Assembly: GCA_001768565.1 (NCBI GenBank)
Contig: MEOE01000011.1
Coordinates: forward strand, 1 to 64,000
Source of the DNA: Bacteroidetes bacterium GWF2_33_16
Lineage (GTDB): Bacteria > Bacteroidota > Bacteroidia > Bacteroidales > UBA12077
DNA: 64,000 nucleotides
Reading direction: 5' to 3'
Below the pieces are notes generated by a model that was given only the letters and a program-made list of their open reading frames with translations, had not been told where the DNA came from and did not search any database. Both the position numbers and the translations under genes were made by a program. Position 1 is the first letter of the stretch; each line of letters begins with the position of its first letter. Shown here in pieces: positions 45,161 to 55,396 of the stretch.

Positions 45161-45814
45161 TTAATTATTTGTCATAAGATTAATTGACAAACCGATATTT
45201 ATGTTATGTGTAATTAGTTTCAATTGTTCCTGATTATTATAATTGCCAATCAAAAAACTGGTGCCACCCACGTATTCGGCAAACAAAATAAATGTTTTCG
45301 ATATATAGTAATTTACACCTAATCCACCACGAACAAAATATAAAGGCTTATCAAACTCTTCAACACCATTCAAATCGTTTATTTGACTATTGAAAATTTG
45401 TGTTCCTTGTAGCATAAATTCTGAAGCAATGTTTGCTTTAACACAAACAGAAAAACCATGTTGCTCGTTTCGGTTAAGAGGAGGGCGAAAAAATTCATAA
45501 TCGACACCAAGATTAATTCCTAAATACACTAGATCCCATTCGTAATAATTCCCAAGAGTTTTATCGCTTCCTTTTGCGCCATAATTGTTATAATTCGCAC
45601 TGGCTGAAACATAAAATGGTGTTCGCATAACAGATTGCCTGTAACCAAGACCCAATCCACTTTGATTGCTTCCTTGCAGGTTATCTAATGTTTCTCCTTC
45701 GGAGTTTTTATAATTAAAAGATGAGATGGTTTTTCCTACGGAAAAAAATATCAATTGGCTATATGCCGTTGATGTAATAATTATGAATAATGAGCAAATA
45801 AATAACTTTTTCAT
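45161..45814 (-). CDS. Small outer-membrane beta-barrel protein
   Basis: The 217-residue protein has a signal peptide (cleavage near AYSQL) and repeated amphipathic strands (GLGYRQSVMRTPFYVSAS, LGINLGVDYEFF, FVRGGLGVNYYI, ILFAEYVGGTSF, TLITHNINIGLSINLM-like end). This is the eight-strand barrel pattern of OmpW/PorP-like or OmpA-barrel proteins in Bacteroidota. It lies 1 base after the T9SS-protein gene and 31 before the fibre gene. Function in surface assembly is inferred from the cluster. Confidence 0.72.
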   Translation of the reverse strand: MKKLFICSLFIIITSTAYSQLIFFSVGKTISSFNYKNSEGETLDNLQGSNQSGLGLGYRQSVMRTPFYVSASANYNNYGAKGSDKTLGNYYEWDLVYLGINLGVDYEFFRPPLNRNEQHGFSVCVKANIASEFMLQGTQIFNSQINDLNGVEEFDKPLYFVRGGLGVNYYISKTFILFAEYVGGTSFLIGNYNNQEQLKLITHNINIGLSINLMTNN

Positions 45815-45815
45815 T

Positions 45816-46376
45816 TTATTCCTTAATCAGATTTGTTATATAGTATTTATTATTCGATTGTACCTTTAGAAAATAGATACCACTTACCATGGATGGTAAA
45901 TGGAGATCAATTTCTTGTGCCGCTTGATAAATATTGAAATATATAGCGGTGCCCTGCAAATTATAAAGTACAACTATTAATTTGTCTTTTATTTCCTCCT
46001 TAAACGATATTTTTACAAATGTGCTAAATGGATTAGGATACGCGATGGCAATTAGGTTTTCTGCTTTAAATCTTTTTGATGATTTAATTGGTGGCTGAAT
46101 AAATCCCTGACGAAGAGTGAAATTATTAACCTTATGTGTACCTGTAATTCCATGTTGTCCAATACTCTGCTGAATTATATACCTATTTCCTTCTGTAATT
46201 ATTGATTTTGATGCTCCACAACTATTTGTTACTGAACGAACGTTAACCAAAGTTTGAGAATTGCAATATTTACATAAAGGTCCATTAAATAAAGCAAAAA
46301 CAGTAATTACTTTAATACAGAAGATGATTCGATTTTTTAATGAGTTTTTATTCAATGTATTAAAAATTAATAACAT
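45816..46376 (-). CDS. Short T9SS-sorted secreted protein
   Basis: The 186-residue protein has an N-terminal hydrophobic export signal and a C-terminal type A T9SS sorting domain (YPNPFSTFVKISF; GTAIYFNIYQAAQEIDLHLPSMVSGIYFLKV). The centre carries IIQQSIGQHGITGT and LRQGFIQPP, a motif of short secreted Bacteroidota proteins encoded at the head of surface operons. It is the first gene of the four-gene cluster, overlapping in effect with the barrel gene (1-base spacing). Function is unknown. The upstream start is uncertain. Confidence 0.78.
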   Translation of the reverse strand: MLLIFNTLNKNSLKNRIIFCIKVITVFALFNGPLCKYCNSQTLVNVRSVTNSCGASKSIITEGNRYIIQQSIGQHGITGTHKVNNFTLRQGFIQPPIKSSKRFKAENLIAIAYPNPFSTFVKISFKEEIKDKLIVVLYNLQGTAIYFNIYQAAQEIDLHLPSMVSGIYFLKVQSNNKYYITNLIKE

Positions 46377-46623
46377 TTTGCAAGAGTGTAAAAAACAAAT
46401 TAAAATTAGATTTTAATTTTTAAAAATAAAAGGAAAATCAACAAGTTATGACTTAAAATATAGTTTGATTTAAGAATAATGTTCTTAAAGTTGTTTTAAG
46501 ATGAGAATGATAATTATGAGTTCAGGTTTTAAACTACTTTTCTTTATTTAATGAGATAATCAGGACAGATATAAATTATAAACAATTCGTCCATCTGCTT
46601 GTTATGACTAATAAAATCAAATA

Positions 46624-48654
46624 ATGAGTACAAAAAATCATATATATAATAACGATCTAATTCACGAAACCAGTCCGTACCTTTTGCAGCATGCACACAA
46701 TCCAGTAAATTGGATGCCTTGGGGCGAAAAAGCGTTAACAAAAGCCAAAAATGAAGATAAACTGTTACTTATTAGTATTGGTTATTCGGCTTGCCACTGG
46801 TGTCATGTAATGGAACATGAATCGTTCGAGAACGAAGAAATAGCCAGCATTATGAATGAGAATTTTGTTTGTATAAAGGTTGATCGTGAGGAGCGACCAG
46901 ATATAGATCATATTTACATGAATGCTGTTCAATTGATTAATGGAAATGGCGGATGGCCTCTAAATTGTTTCGCATTACCCGATGGTCAACCGGTTTATGG
47001 TGGAACTTATTTCAAACCACAGCAATGGAAAGATTTATTACAGAATATTTCTACAACTTATAATGCTGATAAATACAAGTTTGAGGAGATGGCTACTGAA
47101 ATAAAAGAGGGTATTGTTGCGTTAAATCACTTTTCAATTAATGCGGTTAATAAAGATATTAGTTACGAAGAAATCCTTGATATTTTTATTAAACTGCGAA
47201 AAAGGTTCGATCATCAACATGGAGGGAATGCAGGTGCTCCAAAATTCCCATTACCTGTAGGTTATTTTTCAATGCTTCGCTTTTCTTATCATACAAACGA
47301 AAAAGAACTTAAAAAACATGTATTGTTTACACTTGACAAAATGATGAATGGGGGAATTTATGATCAGCTTGGTGGTGGCTTTTCTCGTTACTCTGTAGAT
47401 CGCTACTGGCACGTTCCTCATTTCGAGAAAATGTTATATGATAATGCCCAACTAATAAATTTGTACTCAGAAGCATACAAAATAAGCCCAACCGAGGATT
47501 ATAAAAAGATAGTTTATAATACCATTGATTTTGTAAATCGGGAGTTGAAATCACCCGAAGGAGGTTTTTATTCTGCTCTCGATGCCGATAGCGAAGGCGA
47601 AGAAGGTAAATATTATTTGTGGGATAAATATGAAATAGATGTTTTACTTAAGGAAGATTCTGATTTGTTTTGTGATTTTTACGATATAAGCTTATCAGGA
47701 AATTTTGAGGATCGTAATATCTTAAGAAAAGTAAAATCAAAAGAAGAAATAGCATTAAAACACAACCTTTCGATTGAGCAAGTTGAAAAAAAGATAACTG
47801 AACTAAAATCAGTATTGTTAAATCATCGCGAGAAAAGAATAAAACCATCTCTCGACGACAAAATTCTTACATCGTGGAATGCTTTAATGATAAGTGGATT
47901 GGTTTCTGCATATAAAGCATTTGGAGATGATAAATTTCTTGCGTTGGCAATAGAGAACGCTGAATTTATTGAGCATAACCTTATGTCCTGTGAATTCTGC
48001 ATGCAGCGTAGCTATAAAAATGGTACTGCAAAAATAAACGGATTCCTCGATGATTATGCTTTTTTTGCACAGGCACTAATAAATCTTTATCAGGTTACAT
48101 TTAATTCGAAATGGCTGCATCTGGCAAATCATATGATGAATTATACTATTCAGCATTTCATGGTCGCTAATACAGGATATTTTAATTATACATCTAACAC
48201 CAATAAGGATCTTATAGCAGATACAATTGAGATTAATGATAATGTGATTCCGTCATCAAACTCAGTTATAGCTCATAACTTATTTTTGCTTGGTCATTAT
48301 TATCTAAACGATGGTTATTTAACTATTTCAAAAAAGATGATAATGGGTTTAAAAAATGAAATAGCTAAAAATCCTTATTTCTTTGGTAACTGGATAGATC
48401 TTATGATTCAGTTTATTCATAAACCTTACGAAGTTTGTGTTATGGGTACCAATGCAGAAGAATTTAGGGCTGAGTTTAATAAAATGTATTTACCAAATAT
48501 CCTTATTGCAGGAGGTGATCCAAAAAGCGGAATTCCTTTACTCGAAAACAGGTATGTTGATGAAAAAGTGATGATTTTTATTTGCCGTGATAATGTTTGC
48601 AAACAACCCGTGAAATCATTTGCCGAAGCTTTACAAATCATTTCAAACGATTGA
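46624..48654 (+). CDS. YyaL/DUF255 thioredoxin-domain protein
   Basis: The 676-residue protein has an N-terminal thioredoxin-like DUF255 domain ([23 protein letters not shown]57-H-W-C60 in [36 protein letters not shown]) and a C-terminal alpha/alpha-toroid resembling N-acylglucosamine 2-epimerases ([51 protein letters not shown]). It is cytosolic, with no signal peptide. The family is annotated as a thioredoxin-domain protein without a settled biochemical role. It is convergent with the Bat operon (39 bases apart). Confidence 0.93.
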   Translation: MSTKNHIYNNDLIHETSPYLLQHAHNPVNWMPWGEKALTKAKNEDKLLLISIGYSACHWCHVMEHESFENEEIASIMNENFVCIKVDREERPDIDHIYMNAVQLINGNGGWPLNCFALPDGQPVYGGTYFKPQQWKDLLQNISTTYNADKYKFEEMATEIKEGIVALNHFSINAVNKDISYEEILDIFIKLRKRFDHQHGGNAGAPKFPLPVGYFSMLRFSYHTNEKELKKHVLFTLDKMMNGGIYDQLGGGFSRYSVDRYWHVPHFEKMLYDNAQLINLYSEAYKISPTEDYKKIVYNTIDFVNRELKSPEGGFYSALDADSEGEEGKYYLWDKYEIDVLLKEDSDLFCDFYDISLSGNFEDRNILRKVKSKEEIALKHNLSIEQVEKKITELKSVLLNHREKRIKPSLDDKILTSWNALMISGLVSAYKAFGDDKFLALAIENAEFIEHNLMSCEFCMQRSYKNGTAKINGFLDDYAFFAQALINLYQVTFNSKWLHLANHMMNYTIQHFMVANTGYFNYTSNTNKDLIADTIEINDNVIPSSNSVIAHNLFLLGHYYLNDGYLTISKKMIMGLKNEIAKNPYFFGNWIDLMIQFIHKPYEVCVMGTNAEEFRAEFNKMYLPNILIAGGDPKSGIPLLENRYVDEKVMIFICRDNVCKQPVKSFAEALQIISND

Positions 48655-48665
48655 AGTTTATAGTA

Positions 48666-48695
48666 ACTTTAGCTCACTTTAGCTCACTTTAAACT
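48666..48695. repeat. CTTTAG decamer tandem repeat at the 3' end of the Bat operon
   Basis: ACTTTAGCTC occurs twice in tandem (48666-48675, 48676-48685), followed by a decayed copy ACTTTAAACT. It overlaps the batE stop (48694). A related array lies at 57971-58019, on the other side of the operon. Confidence 0.75.
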
Positions 48696-49449
48696 AAATA
48701 ACTTCTAAATCCGAAGTCTTGAGCCAGCCTTTAGTTCCATCACTGAGTTTTATTTCAAGCCAATCCGAAATCTGATCGAGAATCCAAACTTTAGTTCCCT
48801 CATGTAAAACAAAAATATCAGTACCACTAATATCGGGCGAGCTTTTAATAGTTACCGAAGGACTCATTACTATTGCAGTATCGTCATTTAATATAAACTG
48901 TTTCTGTTTAAATGAAAAATAGAAAGCAGATAAGAATAAAATTAAGAAAAGAAAAGTCATCCAAAATGAGAGCTTTTTTAAATTGTATTTCCTGCTAATT
49001 AAGTACAGAGTAATAAAAAGCAAGCTTAAAACAAATGAACTAATACTAATTAAAGCCCATTTATCTGATGAGAACAAATTTCTAATTCCAGCAATCCATT
49101 CGGTAATAAAGAAAGTAGGTATTTTTTCTATTTTATCTACTACGTATCGGTTTGTAAGTTCTAGATTGTATTGTATATCCTTATCGTTGGGAGAAAGCTG
49201 TAATGCTTTTTCGTAATAAAGTATGGCTTTGGGGTATACATTAAACTTATAATAGGTATTTCCTAAATTATAATATAGTTCGGCCGATTCATATCCTGAC
49301 TTATTTATTTTCTGATAAATCTCAATAGCCTGATCAAAATTACCTTCGATATAAAATTTGTTCGCTTGTTCCCAAAGTGAATCGTTGCTTTGTGCAAAAA
49401 CTCCAAGGTATTGAGTTATTATTAATATGGTAATTATTACTTTTTTCAT
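48694..49449 (-). CDS. batE: BatE: TPR and SH3-domain membrane protein
   Basis: The protein is 251 residues from the start MKKVIITILI. The longer frame begins 13 codons earlier without a signal-like start. It has a signal peptide (to about VFAQS), TPR repeats (WEQANKFYIEGNFDQAIEIYQKI; ELYYNLGNTYYKFNVYPKAILYYEKALQLSP), two membrane helices (about 136-156, 164-184) and a C-terminal bacterial SH3 domain (GTKVWILDQISDWLEIKLSDGTKGWLKTSDLEV). It is the last gene of the Bat operon, which supports oxygen and envelope-stress tolerance in Bacteroides and Leptospira. Confidence 0.9.
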   Translation of the reverse strand: MKKVIITILIITQYLGVFAQSNDSLWEQANKFYIEGNFDQAIEIYQKINKSGYESAELYYNLGNTYYKFNVYPKAILYYEKALQLSPNDKDIQYNLELTNRYVVDKIEKIPTFFITEWIAGIRNLFSSDKWALISISSFVLSLLFITLYLISRKYNLKKLSFWMTFLFLILFLSAFYFSFKQKQFILNDDTAIVMSPSVTIKSSPDISGTDIFVLHEGTKVWILDQISDWLEIKLSDGTKGWLKTSDLEVI

Positions 49450-49604
49450 TTTAAAACTATTTTTCGAATTTGTATTTCGTTTTACCATTGTGAGGCTTTG
49501 TGTCTTTCTGGCTCAGTGGCGATTCTTTAATTTATTTTTAAAATACCACGAAATCAAAAAGTAGAAGCCAAAATTAAAAACAAAACAAGCATCACAAAAA
49601 TACA

Positions 49605-51425
49605 TTATCCTTTATACTGTTGTTGCAGCTTGCTAATAATATCCACCGATTCGGTAAATAAAGTATCCATTTGTGTACTTTCCGATGCTGGTGCATAACG
49701 AGCATACTCGCAACGATCAATAATTCCAAGTACTTGGTCAATAAAAGTTTGTTCTATTCCTTTTAGTATCATTTGCTGATTCGCACTTTCTTTCGATAGA
49801 CCTGAAATTGGAATACTAAACTTATCGCTAATGTATCCCCATAGAGCCTTTGCAAGTTCTTCGTAAAAATCCTCTTTCTTATTATGTTTCAAATATTCCG
49901 AGGCTTTTTGTAATCTTTTTCGTGCATATTTATCGGCTTTTCTTGTTCTAACAAGTTGGGTATTGGCGTTCTCAAGTATCATTTTTCGACGTAAAAAGAA
50001 GGTTAATACAAATAATGCCAAAGCAATTAAGAAGGAAAGATAAAACCAGGTTGAACCAAAAATAAATTTGTCTTTAAGTTTTAAATTAGAATTGTCTTTT
50101 TTAATAAAATGAATATCTTTCCCTAAAAACTTAATATCTTCTTTCGAAAATACATTGGCAAGAGCCATTGTAGTATCATCGGCACCTTTTAAAACATTTA
50201 TATTATATGGACCTGCCTTTTGAATTTTATATTGATCATTGTTGGTATCAAAATTAGAAAACTCAAATTCTGGTATAGTAAATTCGCCTGCATGTCTTGG
50301 TATTAAAAGATATTCGAATGTTTTTGATCCAGTTGCTCCATTGTCAGAATATTTTATATTATCGCTTATTTTTGGGTCATAAACATCAAAATCTGATGGG
50401 AACTCAATTTTTGGGGCATTAATGTATTTTAAATTTCCGTTTCCACTTATTTTTATTCGCAGAGTAATTGCTTCGTTTGTTTTTGTATTCGTTTTGTCAA
50501 GAGATGCATCCATCTTTAGGTTACCAATAGCACCGGCAAACGAAGCCGGCTTATTTTCGGGCAATGTCTGAACCTTAATTTTTACTGGTGAACTAAATGC
50601 TTTGGTCTGAGCTCGCTCATAGGTTCCAAAAAACTCATCAAACATACTTCCGGATCGTCGGCGAGTCGCTGCCTGATAATAACAAACGAGTTCGAATGGT
50701 TTTATCTCTATTTCGCCGGTAGTTTGCGGATATAAAATGTATTTATCAATTACTCCGGTTAAATAGATTTGTCCATTAACATTTTCCTGATTAAGTCGAG
50801 TTAATGGAGGTACTTCAATTTTTTCGGCAATAAAACCATCAAAAGCAGGAGGCCGATATTCTCCAAGATTTGTTATATTAAGTTTTGAATAAAGTTTTAT
50901 GGTTGCTATTAAATGTTCCTCGCGAAAAGTTTTGGTTTTATTAACAATTATTTTTAAAAACAAGTCGGATGTTGCAATAGGTTCAGAGTTTTCTGTATTC
51001 TGTGGTTGAGTAGCAGCAGGGTTTTGTCTAGTTTGTGATTGTTGACCTGAACCTTTAATTACTTCAATTTTTAATGTATTTGATGTATATTTCTTTTTAT
51101 CAACAGTTACTTCAGCTGAAGAAATAGTAAATTCGCCCTCTTTTGCAGCTTCAAGAATATAGGTATATCGGAGTTCATAATTTTGGGTCATTTTACCATT
51201 TATAATACTTACATTGCTTGATGTAGATGTACTTGGTCCGGCAAGAATAACAAAGCCATCAAGGTTTGGTGGTAAAAACCTTTCTGCCTGTGAATTTACT
51301 GAATAGGTTAATCTGAATTGCTGTCCCACTTCAACAACTCCGGGGGCAGTTGCTGTAAATGTTACATCCTGTGCGTAAATACAGGTAGTAAGAAATACTA
51401 ACACAATAAAATACCAACGTTTCAT
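49605..51425 (-). CDS. batD: BatD: multi-domain membrane protein
   Basis: The protein is 606 residues from the start chosen (MKRWYFIVL; an upstream ATG five codons earlier is weaker). It has a signal peptide (near IYAQD), several tandem beta-sandwich domains (Ig-like, with VGQQFRLTYSVN, LNRENVNGQIYLTG, NGNLKYINAP), a transmembrane helix at about 453-472 (YLSFLIALALFVLTFFL), and a cytosolic tail with helices. A 155-base gap to batE holds remnants of an intergenic repeat (GAGGCTTTGTGTCTTTCTGG). It is part of the Bat operon. Confidence 0.9.
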   Translation of the reverse strand: MKRWYFIVLVFLTTCIYAQDVTFTATAPGVVEVGQQFRLTYSVNSQAERFLPPNLDGFVILAGPSTSTSSNVSIINGKMTQNYELRYTYILEAAKEGEFTISSAEVTVDKKKYTSNTLKIEVIKGSGQQSQTRQNPAATQPQNTENSEPIATSDLFLKIIVNKTKTFREEHLIATIKLYSKLNITNLGEYRPPAFDGFIAEKIEVPPLTRLNQENVNGQIYLTGVIDKYILYPQTTGEIEIKPFELVCYYQAATRRRSGSMFDEFFGTYERAQTKAFSSPVKIKVQTLPENKPASFAGAIGNLKMDASLDKTNTKTNEAITLRIKISGNGNLKYINAPKIEFPSDFDVYDPKISDNIKYSDNGATGSKTFEYLLIPRHAGEFTIPEFEFSNFDTNNDQYKIQKAGPYNINVLKGADDTTMALANVFSKEDIKFLGKDIHFIKKDNSNLKLKDKFIFGSTWFYLSFLIALALFVLTFFLRRKMILENANTQLVRTRKADKYARKRLQKASEYLKHNKKEDFYEELAKALWGYISDKFSIPISGLSKESANQQMILKGIEQTFIDQVLGIIDRCEYARYAPASESTQMDTLFTESVDIISKLQQQYKG

Positions 51426-51512
51426 TTTATTTAATTCCACTTTTATCTTTTTACTTTTATCTTGTTATTTGTTTCCCACCTTCGGTGGGCAATCTTGTTT
51501 CTTGAAACATAA

Positions 51513-52199
51513 TTACCACTCTTTAACCACTCTGGCTTTAGCGGCTTTTGCTTTTTCTTGTTTTAATTTATCCTGGGTTTTCTTTTCATCATTTGCCAGA
51601 GCCTGCAACAATCGTTCAGCATCTTCCTTAGAAATTTTTGGTTGTTGCTGCTGTTGTTGCTGTTCATCTTTTTTATCTTGTTGATCCTGGTTTTGCTGCT
51701 GATCTTTCTGATCCTTATTTTGATCTTTGTTTTCCTCGTTTTTATCTTGCTTATCCTGTTGTTGCTGTTGTTGCATTAATTTTTGAGCATAAGCAAGATT
51801 GTATTTTGTTTCCATATCATTTGGATTATTTCTTAAGGCTTCTTTGTATGCATCAATACTTTCTTGTAGCTTTTGATTTTGTAACATTGAATTACCAATG
51901 TTATGATATAATTTTGACTTGTCTTCTTTGCTAAGTTGTTTGCTTGAAAGCTCACTGAATTGTTTTGTTGCATCTTCGTATTTTTCTTGTTTGTATAATG
52001 CGTCGCCAATATTGAATGATGCATTATAAGACGATTTATCCTTATCAATTGCTTTACGGTATTGAATTTCAGATTCCTGAAAGTTCTCTTTCTCGTAAAG
52101 TTTATTTCCTTTGCGAATAAATTTTCTCTCCTGCTGCGCAAATGCAGTTACAGCAAGAAGAACAAGAATATATATGCTAATAAACTTAATCCACTTCAT
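51513..52199 (-). CDS. batC: BatC: TPR protein with Gln-rich linker
   Basis: The protein is 228 residues from the start MKWIKFISIY (an alternative ATG three codons earlier). It has a signal peptide (near TAFAQ), TPR repeats (LYEKENFQESEIQYRKAIDKD; DALYKQEKYEDATKQFSEL; GNSMLQNQKLQESIDAYKEALRNNPNDMETKYNL), then a low-complexity Gln/Asp/Lys-rich segment (about 135-185) and a charged tail. It directly follows batB (1-base spacing). TPR proteins of the operon link the VWA proteins to envelope complexes. Confidence 0.87.
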   Translation of the reverse strand: MKWIKFISIYILVLLAVTAFAQQERKFIRKGNKLYEKENFQESEIQYRKAIDKDKSSYNASFNIGDALYKQEKYEDATKQFSELSSKQLSKEDKSKLYHNIGNSMLQNQKLQESIDAYKEALRNNPNDMETKYNLAYAQKLMQQQQQQDKQDKNEENKDQNKDQKDQQQNQDQQDKKDEQQQQQQQPKISKEDAERLLQALANDEKKTQDKLKQEKAKAAKARVVKEW

Positions 52200-52200
52200 A

Positions 52201-53238
52201 TTATGCATTTATTTTAAAAATATTGAAATTTGAAAACCATTTACTTTTCCTATCGGAGATAAGTAATTCCAAAAGTAGAAAGAAGATAGAAATTCCCAAT
52301 AAATATTGGAATCTGTGTTCGAACTCAGTAAATATTTTTGTTTCTATTTCTTGTTTTTGCATTTTATTAATTTGTTCGAGAAGCTTATTAAGTCCAACTT
52401 CGTTATTGTTTGCACGAATAAATATTCCCTCTGTTACCGAAGCAATTTGTTGCAATGCTGCTTGATCGAGCTTGCTTATGACCACTTTATCGTCTCTGTC
52501 TTTTAGAAAAATTGTTTGTCCGTATCCTTTCTGGAGTGGGATAGGAGCTCCCTCCGGACTTCCCATACCAATTGTATGTACTGTAATTCCTTTTTCTTTT
52601 GCTAATTCAGCGGCTGCAATTGCATCATCTTCATGATTTTCACCATCGGTAATAATAATTAATGCTTTATCCATTTCGGTTTCGGGTGTAAATGAATTCA
52701 TAGCCAGATCAATTGCCGATCCAATTGCTGTTCCCTGCTTTGAAACATTTCCAGTATTAACCGAAGATAAAAACATTTTAGCTGCAGCATAATCAGTAGT
52801 TAATGGAACTTGTATATACGAATCGCCAGCAAAAATAATTAGTCCAAAACGATCGTTTTCTAACTTCTCAATTAGCTTCGAAATAGCTTGTTTGGCTCGT
52901 TCAAGTCGATTGGGCTGTAGATCTTCAGCTAGCATGCTATTCGAAACATCAAGAGCAATAATGATTTCTGCACCTTTCTTCTTCACAATTTCAAGCTTCG
53001 AACCAAACTGAGGATCAGCCAATGCAAGTATTGCTGAAGTAAACGAAATAGTAATAAAAACAAACTTGAGCAATGGCCTGTTTTTCGAAACAAAGGGCAT
53101 TAATTGCCCAATAAGCTCTAGGTCGCCAAACTTTTGTAGCGAACGTTTTTTATATAAAACAGAGAGTATATATAATAATACCAATACTGGGATTACAATC
53201 AATAAATACAAATATTCCGGATGACCAAACTTAAACAT
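52201..53238 (-). CDS. batB: BatB: VWA-domain inner-membrane protein
   Basis: The 345-residue protein has two N-terminal membrane helices (about 10-29, 56-75), a VWA domain with the MIDAS motif D97-x-S-x-S (ALDVSNSMLAED), metal-site Thr (PLTTDYAAA) and Asp (IITDGENHEDD), and a C-terminal membrane helix (about 310-330). It is paired with BatA. The MIDAS site binds Mg2+ and mediates protein contacts. Confidence 0.94.
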   Translation of the reverse strand: MFKFGHPEYLYLLIVIPVLVLLYILSVLYKKRSLQKFGDLELIGQLMPFVSKNRPLLKFVFITISFTSAILALADPQFGSKLEIVKKKGAEIIIALDVSNSMLAEDLQPNRLERAKQAISKLIEKLENDRFGLIIFAGDSYIQVPLTTDYAAAKMFLSSVNTGNVSKQGTAIGSAIDLAMNSFTPETEMDKALIIITDGENHEDDAIAAAELAKEKGITVHTIGMGSPEGAPIPLQKGYGQTIFLKDRDDKVVISKLDQAALQQIASVTEGIFIRANNNEVGLNKLLEQINKMQKQEIETKIFTEFEHRFQYLLGISIFFLLLELLISDRKSKWFSNFNIFKINA

Positions 53239-53332
53239 AACCAGTTAATTAATTAAATACACCTATTTTTATTTATATTAAATTTGAATTAAAGTCCTTT
53301 AACACTTTTTATATCTTTGCAAAAGGGGATAA

Positions 53333-54325
53333 CTATGGAATTTGCCTTAAAACAGTATACCTTAAAATCAGTTCCATGGCTAATAATAGCAATCCAAAAA
53401 GAACATACTTTAGGTACTCTTCTGTTTTTTGTGTAAATTCTCTTATATCAATTTTGGTTTTCTCCAATTGATCAATTTCATTATAAATCATTTTCAATTT
53501 TTCGTTGTTTGTAGCGCGAAAGTATTTACCACCGGTTTTCTCAGCGATTTGTGTAAGTACATCTTCATCAATTTCAACAGGAATATTCTGAACCTGAACA
53601 CCATAAACGGTATTAAACGGATATGGAGCAGTTCCCATACTTCCAACACCAATTGTATAAACACGAATTCCAAATGTTTGAGCCAATTCGGCTGCAGTTA
53701 ATGGAGCAACCGATCCTCTGTTATTTACACCATCGGTTAACAAAATAATTACTTTACTTTTTGCATTACTGTCTTTTAGTCTATTTACAGCATTTGCCAA
53801 ACCAAGTCCAATTGCTGTTCCATCTTCAATCATTCCGCTTTTTACATCTCTAAACAGATTAATAACCACCTTGTGATCAGTTGTTAATGGGCATTGAGTA
53901 AAGCTTTCTCCACTAAATACAACTAATCCTATACGATCAGTTTGTCGACCAGAAATAAATTGAATGGCCAAATCTTTTGATGCTTCAAGTCTATCAGGTT
54001 TAAAGTCCATCGCAAGCATACTTCCTGAAATATCTAGAGCCAGAACAATATCGATACCTTCGGTAGAAACATTTTTCCAGTTTAATGTAGATTGTGGGCG
54101 TGCTAAAGCAATTAAAAATAATGTAAGAGCCATAATTCTAATAGCAAAAAGGAGATGTCGTAAAAAATATTTATAAGTTAGATAATTACTACTAATTCCT
54201 TTTAATGTGCTTATTTGGATACTTGCATTTAAATCCCTATTTTTTAAAATATACCATATAATTATAGGTATAATTAAAATTAACAGATAAAGTAAATTTG
54301 GATTTGCAAAAGTTAATTCTTTCAT
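53333..54325 (-). CDS. batA: BatA: VWA-domain inner-membrane protein
   Basis: The 330-residue protein has two N-terminal membrane helices (about 8-27, 57-77), a VWA domain with D98-x-S-x-S (ALDISGSMLAMDF), PLTTDHKV and LLTDGVNNRG, and a C-terminal membrane helix (about 308-325). The close relatives in Bacteroides fragilis are the founding Bat proteins. The gene follows batG by 6 bases and precedes batB by 94 bases. Confidence 0.94.
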   Translation of the reverse strand: MKELTFANPNLLYLLILIIPIIIWYILKNRDLNASIQISTLKGISSNYLTYKYFLRHLLFAIRIMALTLFLIALARPQSTLNWKNVSTEGIDIVLALDISGSMLAMDFKPDRLEASKDLAIQFISGRQTDRIGLVVFSGESFTQCPLTTDHKVVINLFRDVKSGMIEDGTAIGLGLANAVNRLKDSNAKSKVIILLTDGVNNRGSVAPLTAAELAQTFGIRVYTIGVGSMGTAPYPFNTVYGVQVQNIPVEIDEDVLTQIAEKTGGKYFRATNNEKLKMIYNEIDQLEKTKIDIREFTQKTEEYLKYVLFGLLLLAMELILRYTVLRQIP

Positions 54326-54331
54326 AGTTTA

Positions 54332-55375
54332 CTAATCTATCTTTTCTTTGATTTCTGTGTTTACCACTTCTGATTTATTTACTTGTTCACTTTTTAATGA
54401 GCTTTCAGTTTCCTCAGCATTCTCAATGATAATTAGTTTTGTATTATCAACAAATTTGAAAGCTCCATTGAAACATTTTTCGTGTTCATCAACCTGAGGT
54501 TTGAATTTTGCAAACTTTACAAGGTCTGATGTTACTAAAATATCTTTTAAGATAGCAAATGATTTTTCATCACTAAATTCTGATTCTTTTAATGATTGTA
54601 ATATCTCATCACTTGTGCGTTCCATTGAACGAATAGCATATCTGTTCCACAAATAATGTCTTAATATATCTGTAATTCGAGTATAATAATCCTTGATTTT
54701 ATCGTTTTGCAAAAGCTTATCATTTTTAAGTTTTTCCAAATCTCTAAATGCAATAATATGAGCAGGCTCTAGTGGTTTAAATCGTTTGAAAATCGGTTCC
54801 TTACGCTTCAGTTTAATTATGATATATACAATTAAAAGAATTATAAATAAAATTCCCAATCCTCCCAAAATATAAGGCAAAGCCTCTCTGAATGTAACCG
54901 GAGCAGAATATGGTAGTTTAATATCCTTAATTGTATTTGTTGTATCTAGTGGAATCGAATTAACAATAAAAGTCAACGCGTTCGTATATAATGTATCTAG
55001 TTTATCATTGTTTTTTACAAATACAGGTATTGGTGCAATTATATAAGATCCTGAATCAAATGCAGTTATAATAATGCTCTTTTCAATAAGCATATTTCCA
55101 TCTTCAAGTATTGATGTATCAGGTTTGAATTGCTCAATAATTTCGATAGTATCTGTTAGTTTAGGCTCAAATTCAGGCAAAAAAACGAGCGCATTTTTTG
55201 GTTTTATAACCGAAATACTCATTTTTACCTGATCACCAATTAATGCTTGATTTTTTTCAAGTACTGCTTTGGTCTTAATTTCCTGAGCGATTCCGTTAAA
55301 TGCCATGAATAAGAAAGCAAATACGATTAAAGTGATTCTTAGTGTTTTATTATATGTTAATTTATGAATAATCAT
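54332..55375 (-). CDS. BatG-like membrane protein
   Basis: The 347-residue protein has a signal peptide (near GIAQE), a periplasmic Ig-like domain (VLEKNQALIGDQVKMSISVIKPKNALVFLPEF), a transmembrane helix (about 168-190, LPYILGGLGILFIILLIVYIII) and a cytosolic helical tail rich in Glu. It matches the position and layout of BatG, between DUF58 (BatH) and BatA. The sequence is divergent, so the name rests on synteny. Confidence 0.78.
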   Translation of the reverse strand: MIIHKLTYNKTLRITLIVFAFLFMAFNGIAQEIKTKAVLEKNQALIGDQVKMSISVIKPKNALVFLPEFEPKLTDTIEIIEQFKPDTSILEDGNMLIEKSIIITAFDSGSYIIAPIPVFVKNNDKLDTLYTNALTFIVNSIPLDTTNTIKDIKLPYSAPVTFREALPYILGGLGILFIILLIVYIIIKLKRKEPIFKRFKPLEPAHIIAFRDLEKLKNDKLLQNDKIKDYYTRITDILRHYLWNRYAIRSMERTSDEILQSLKESEFSDEKSFAILKDILVTSDLVKFAKFKPQVDEHEKCFNGAFKFVDNTKLIIIENAEETESSLKSEQVNKSEVVNTEIKEKID

Positions 55376-55396
55376 ATAAGTTTGTTTGTATTTAGT

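Noticed and set aside
49450..49604. Possible small gene between batD and batE
   Set aside because: The sequence matches a degraded dispersed repeat (GAGGCTTTGTGTCTTTCTGG) and has no coding frame of note.
51630..51790. Gln-rich DNA repeat in batC as a microsatellite or pseudogene sign
   Set aside because: The frame is intact, and Gln/Lys/Asp linkers are normal in BatC-like TPR proteins.
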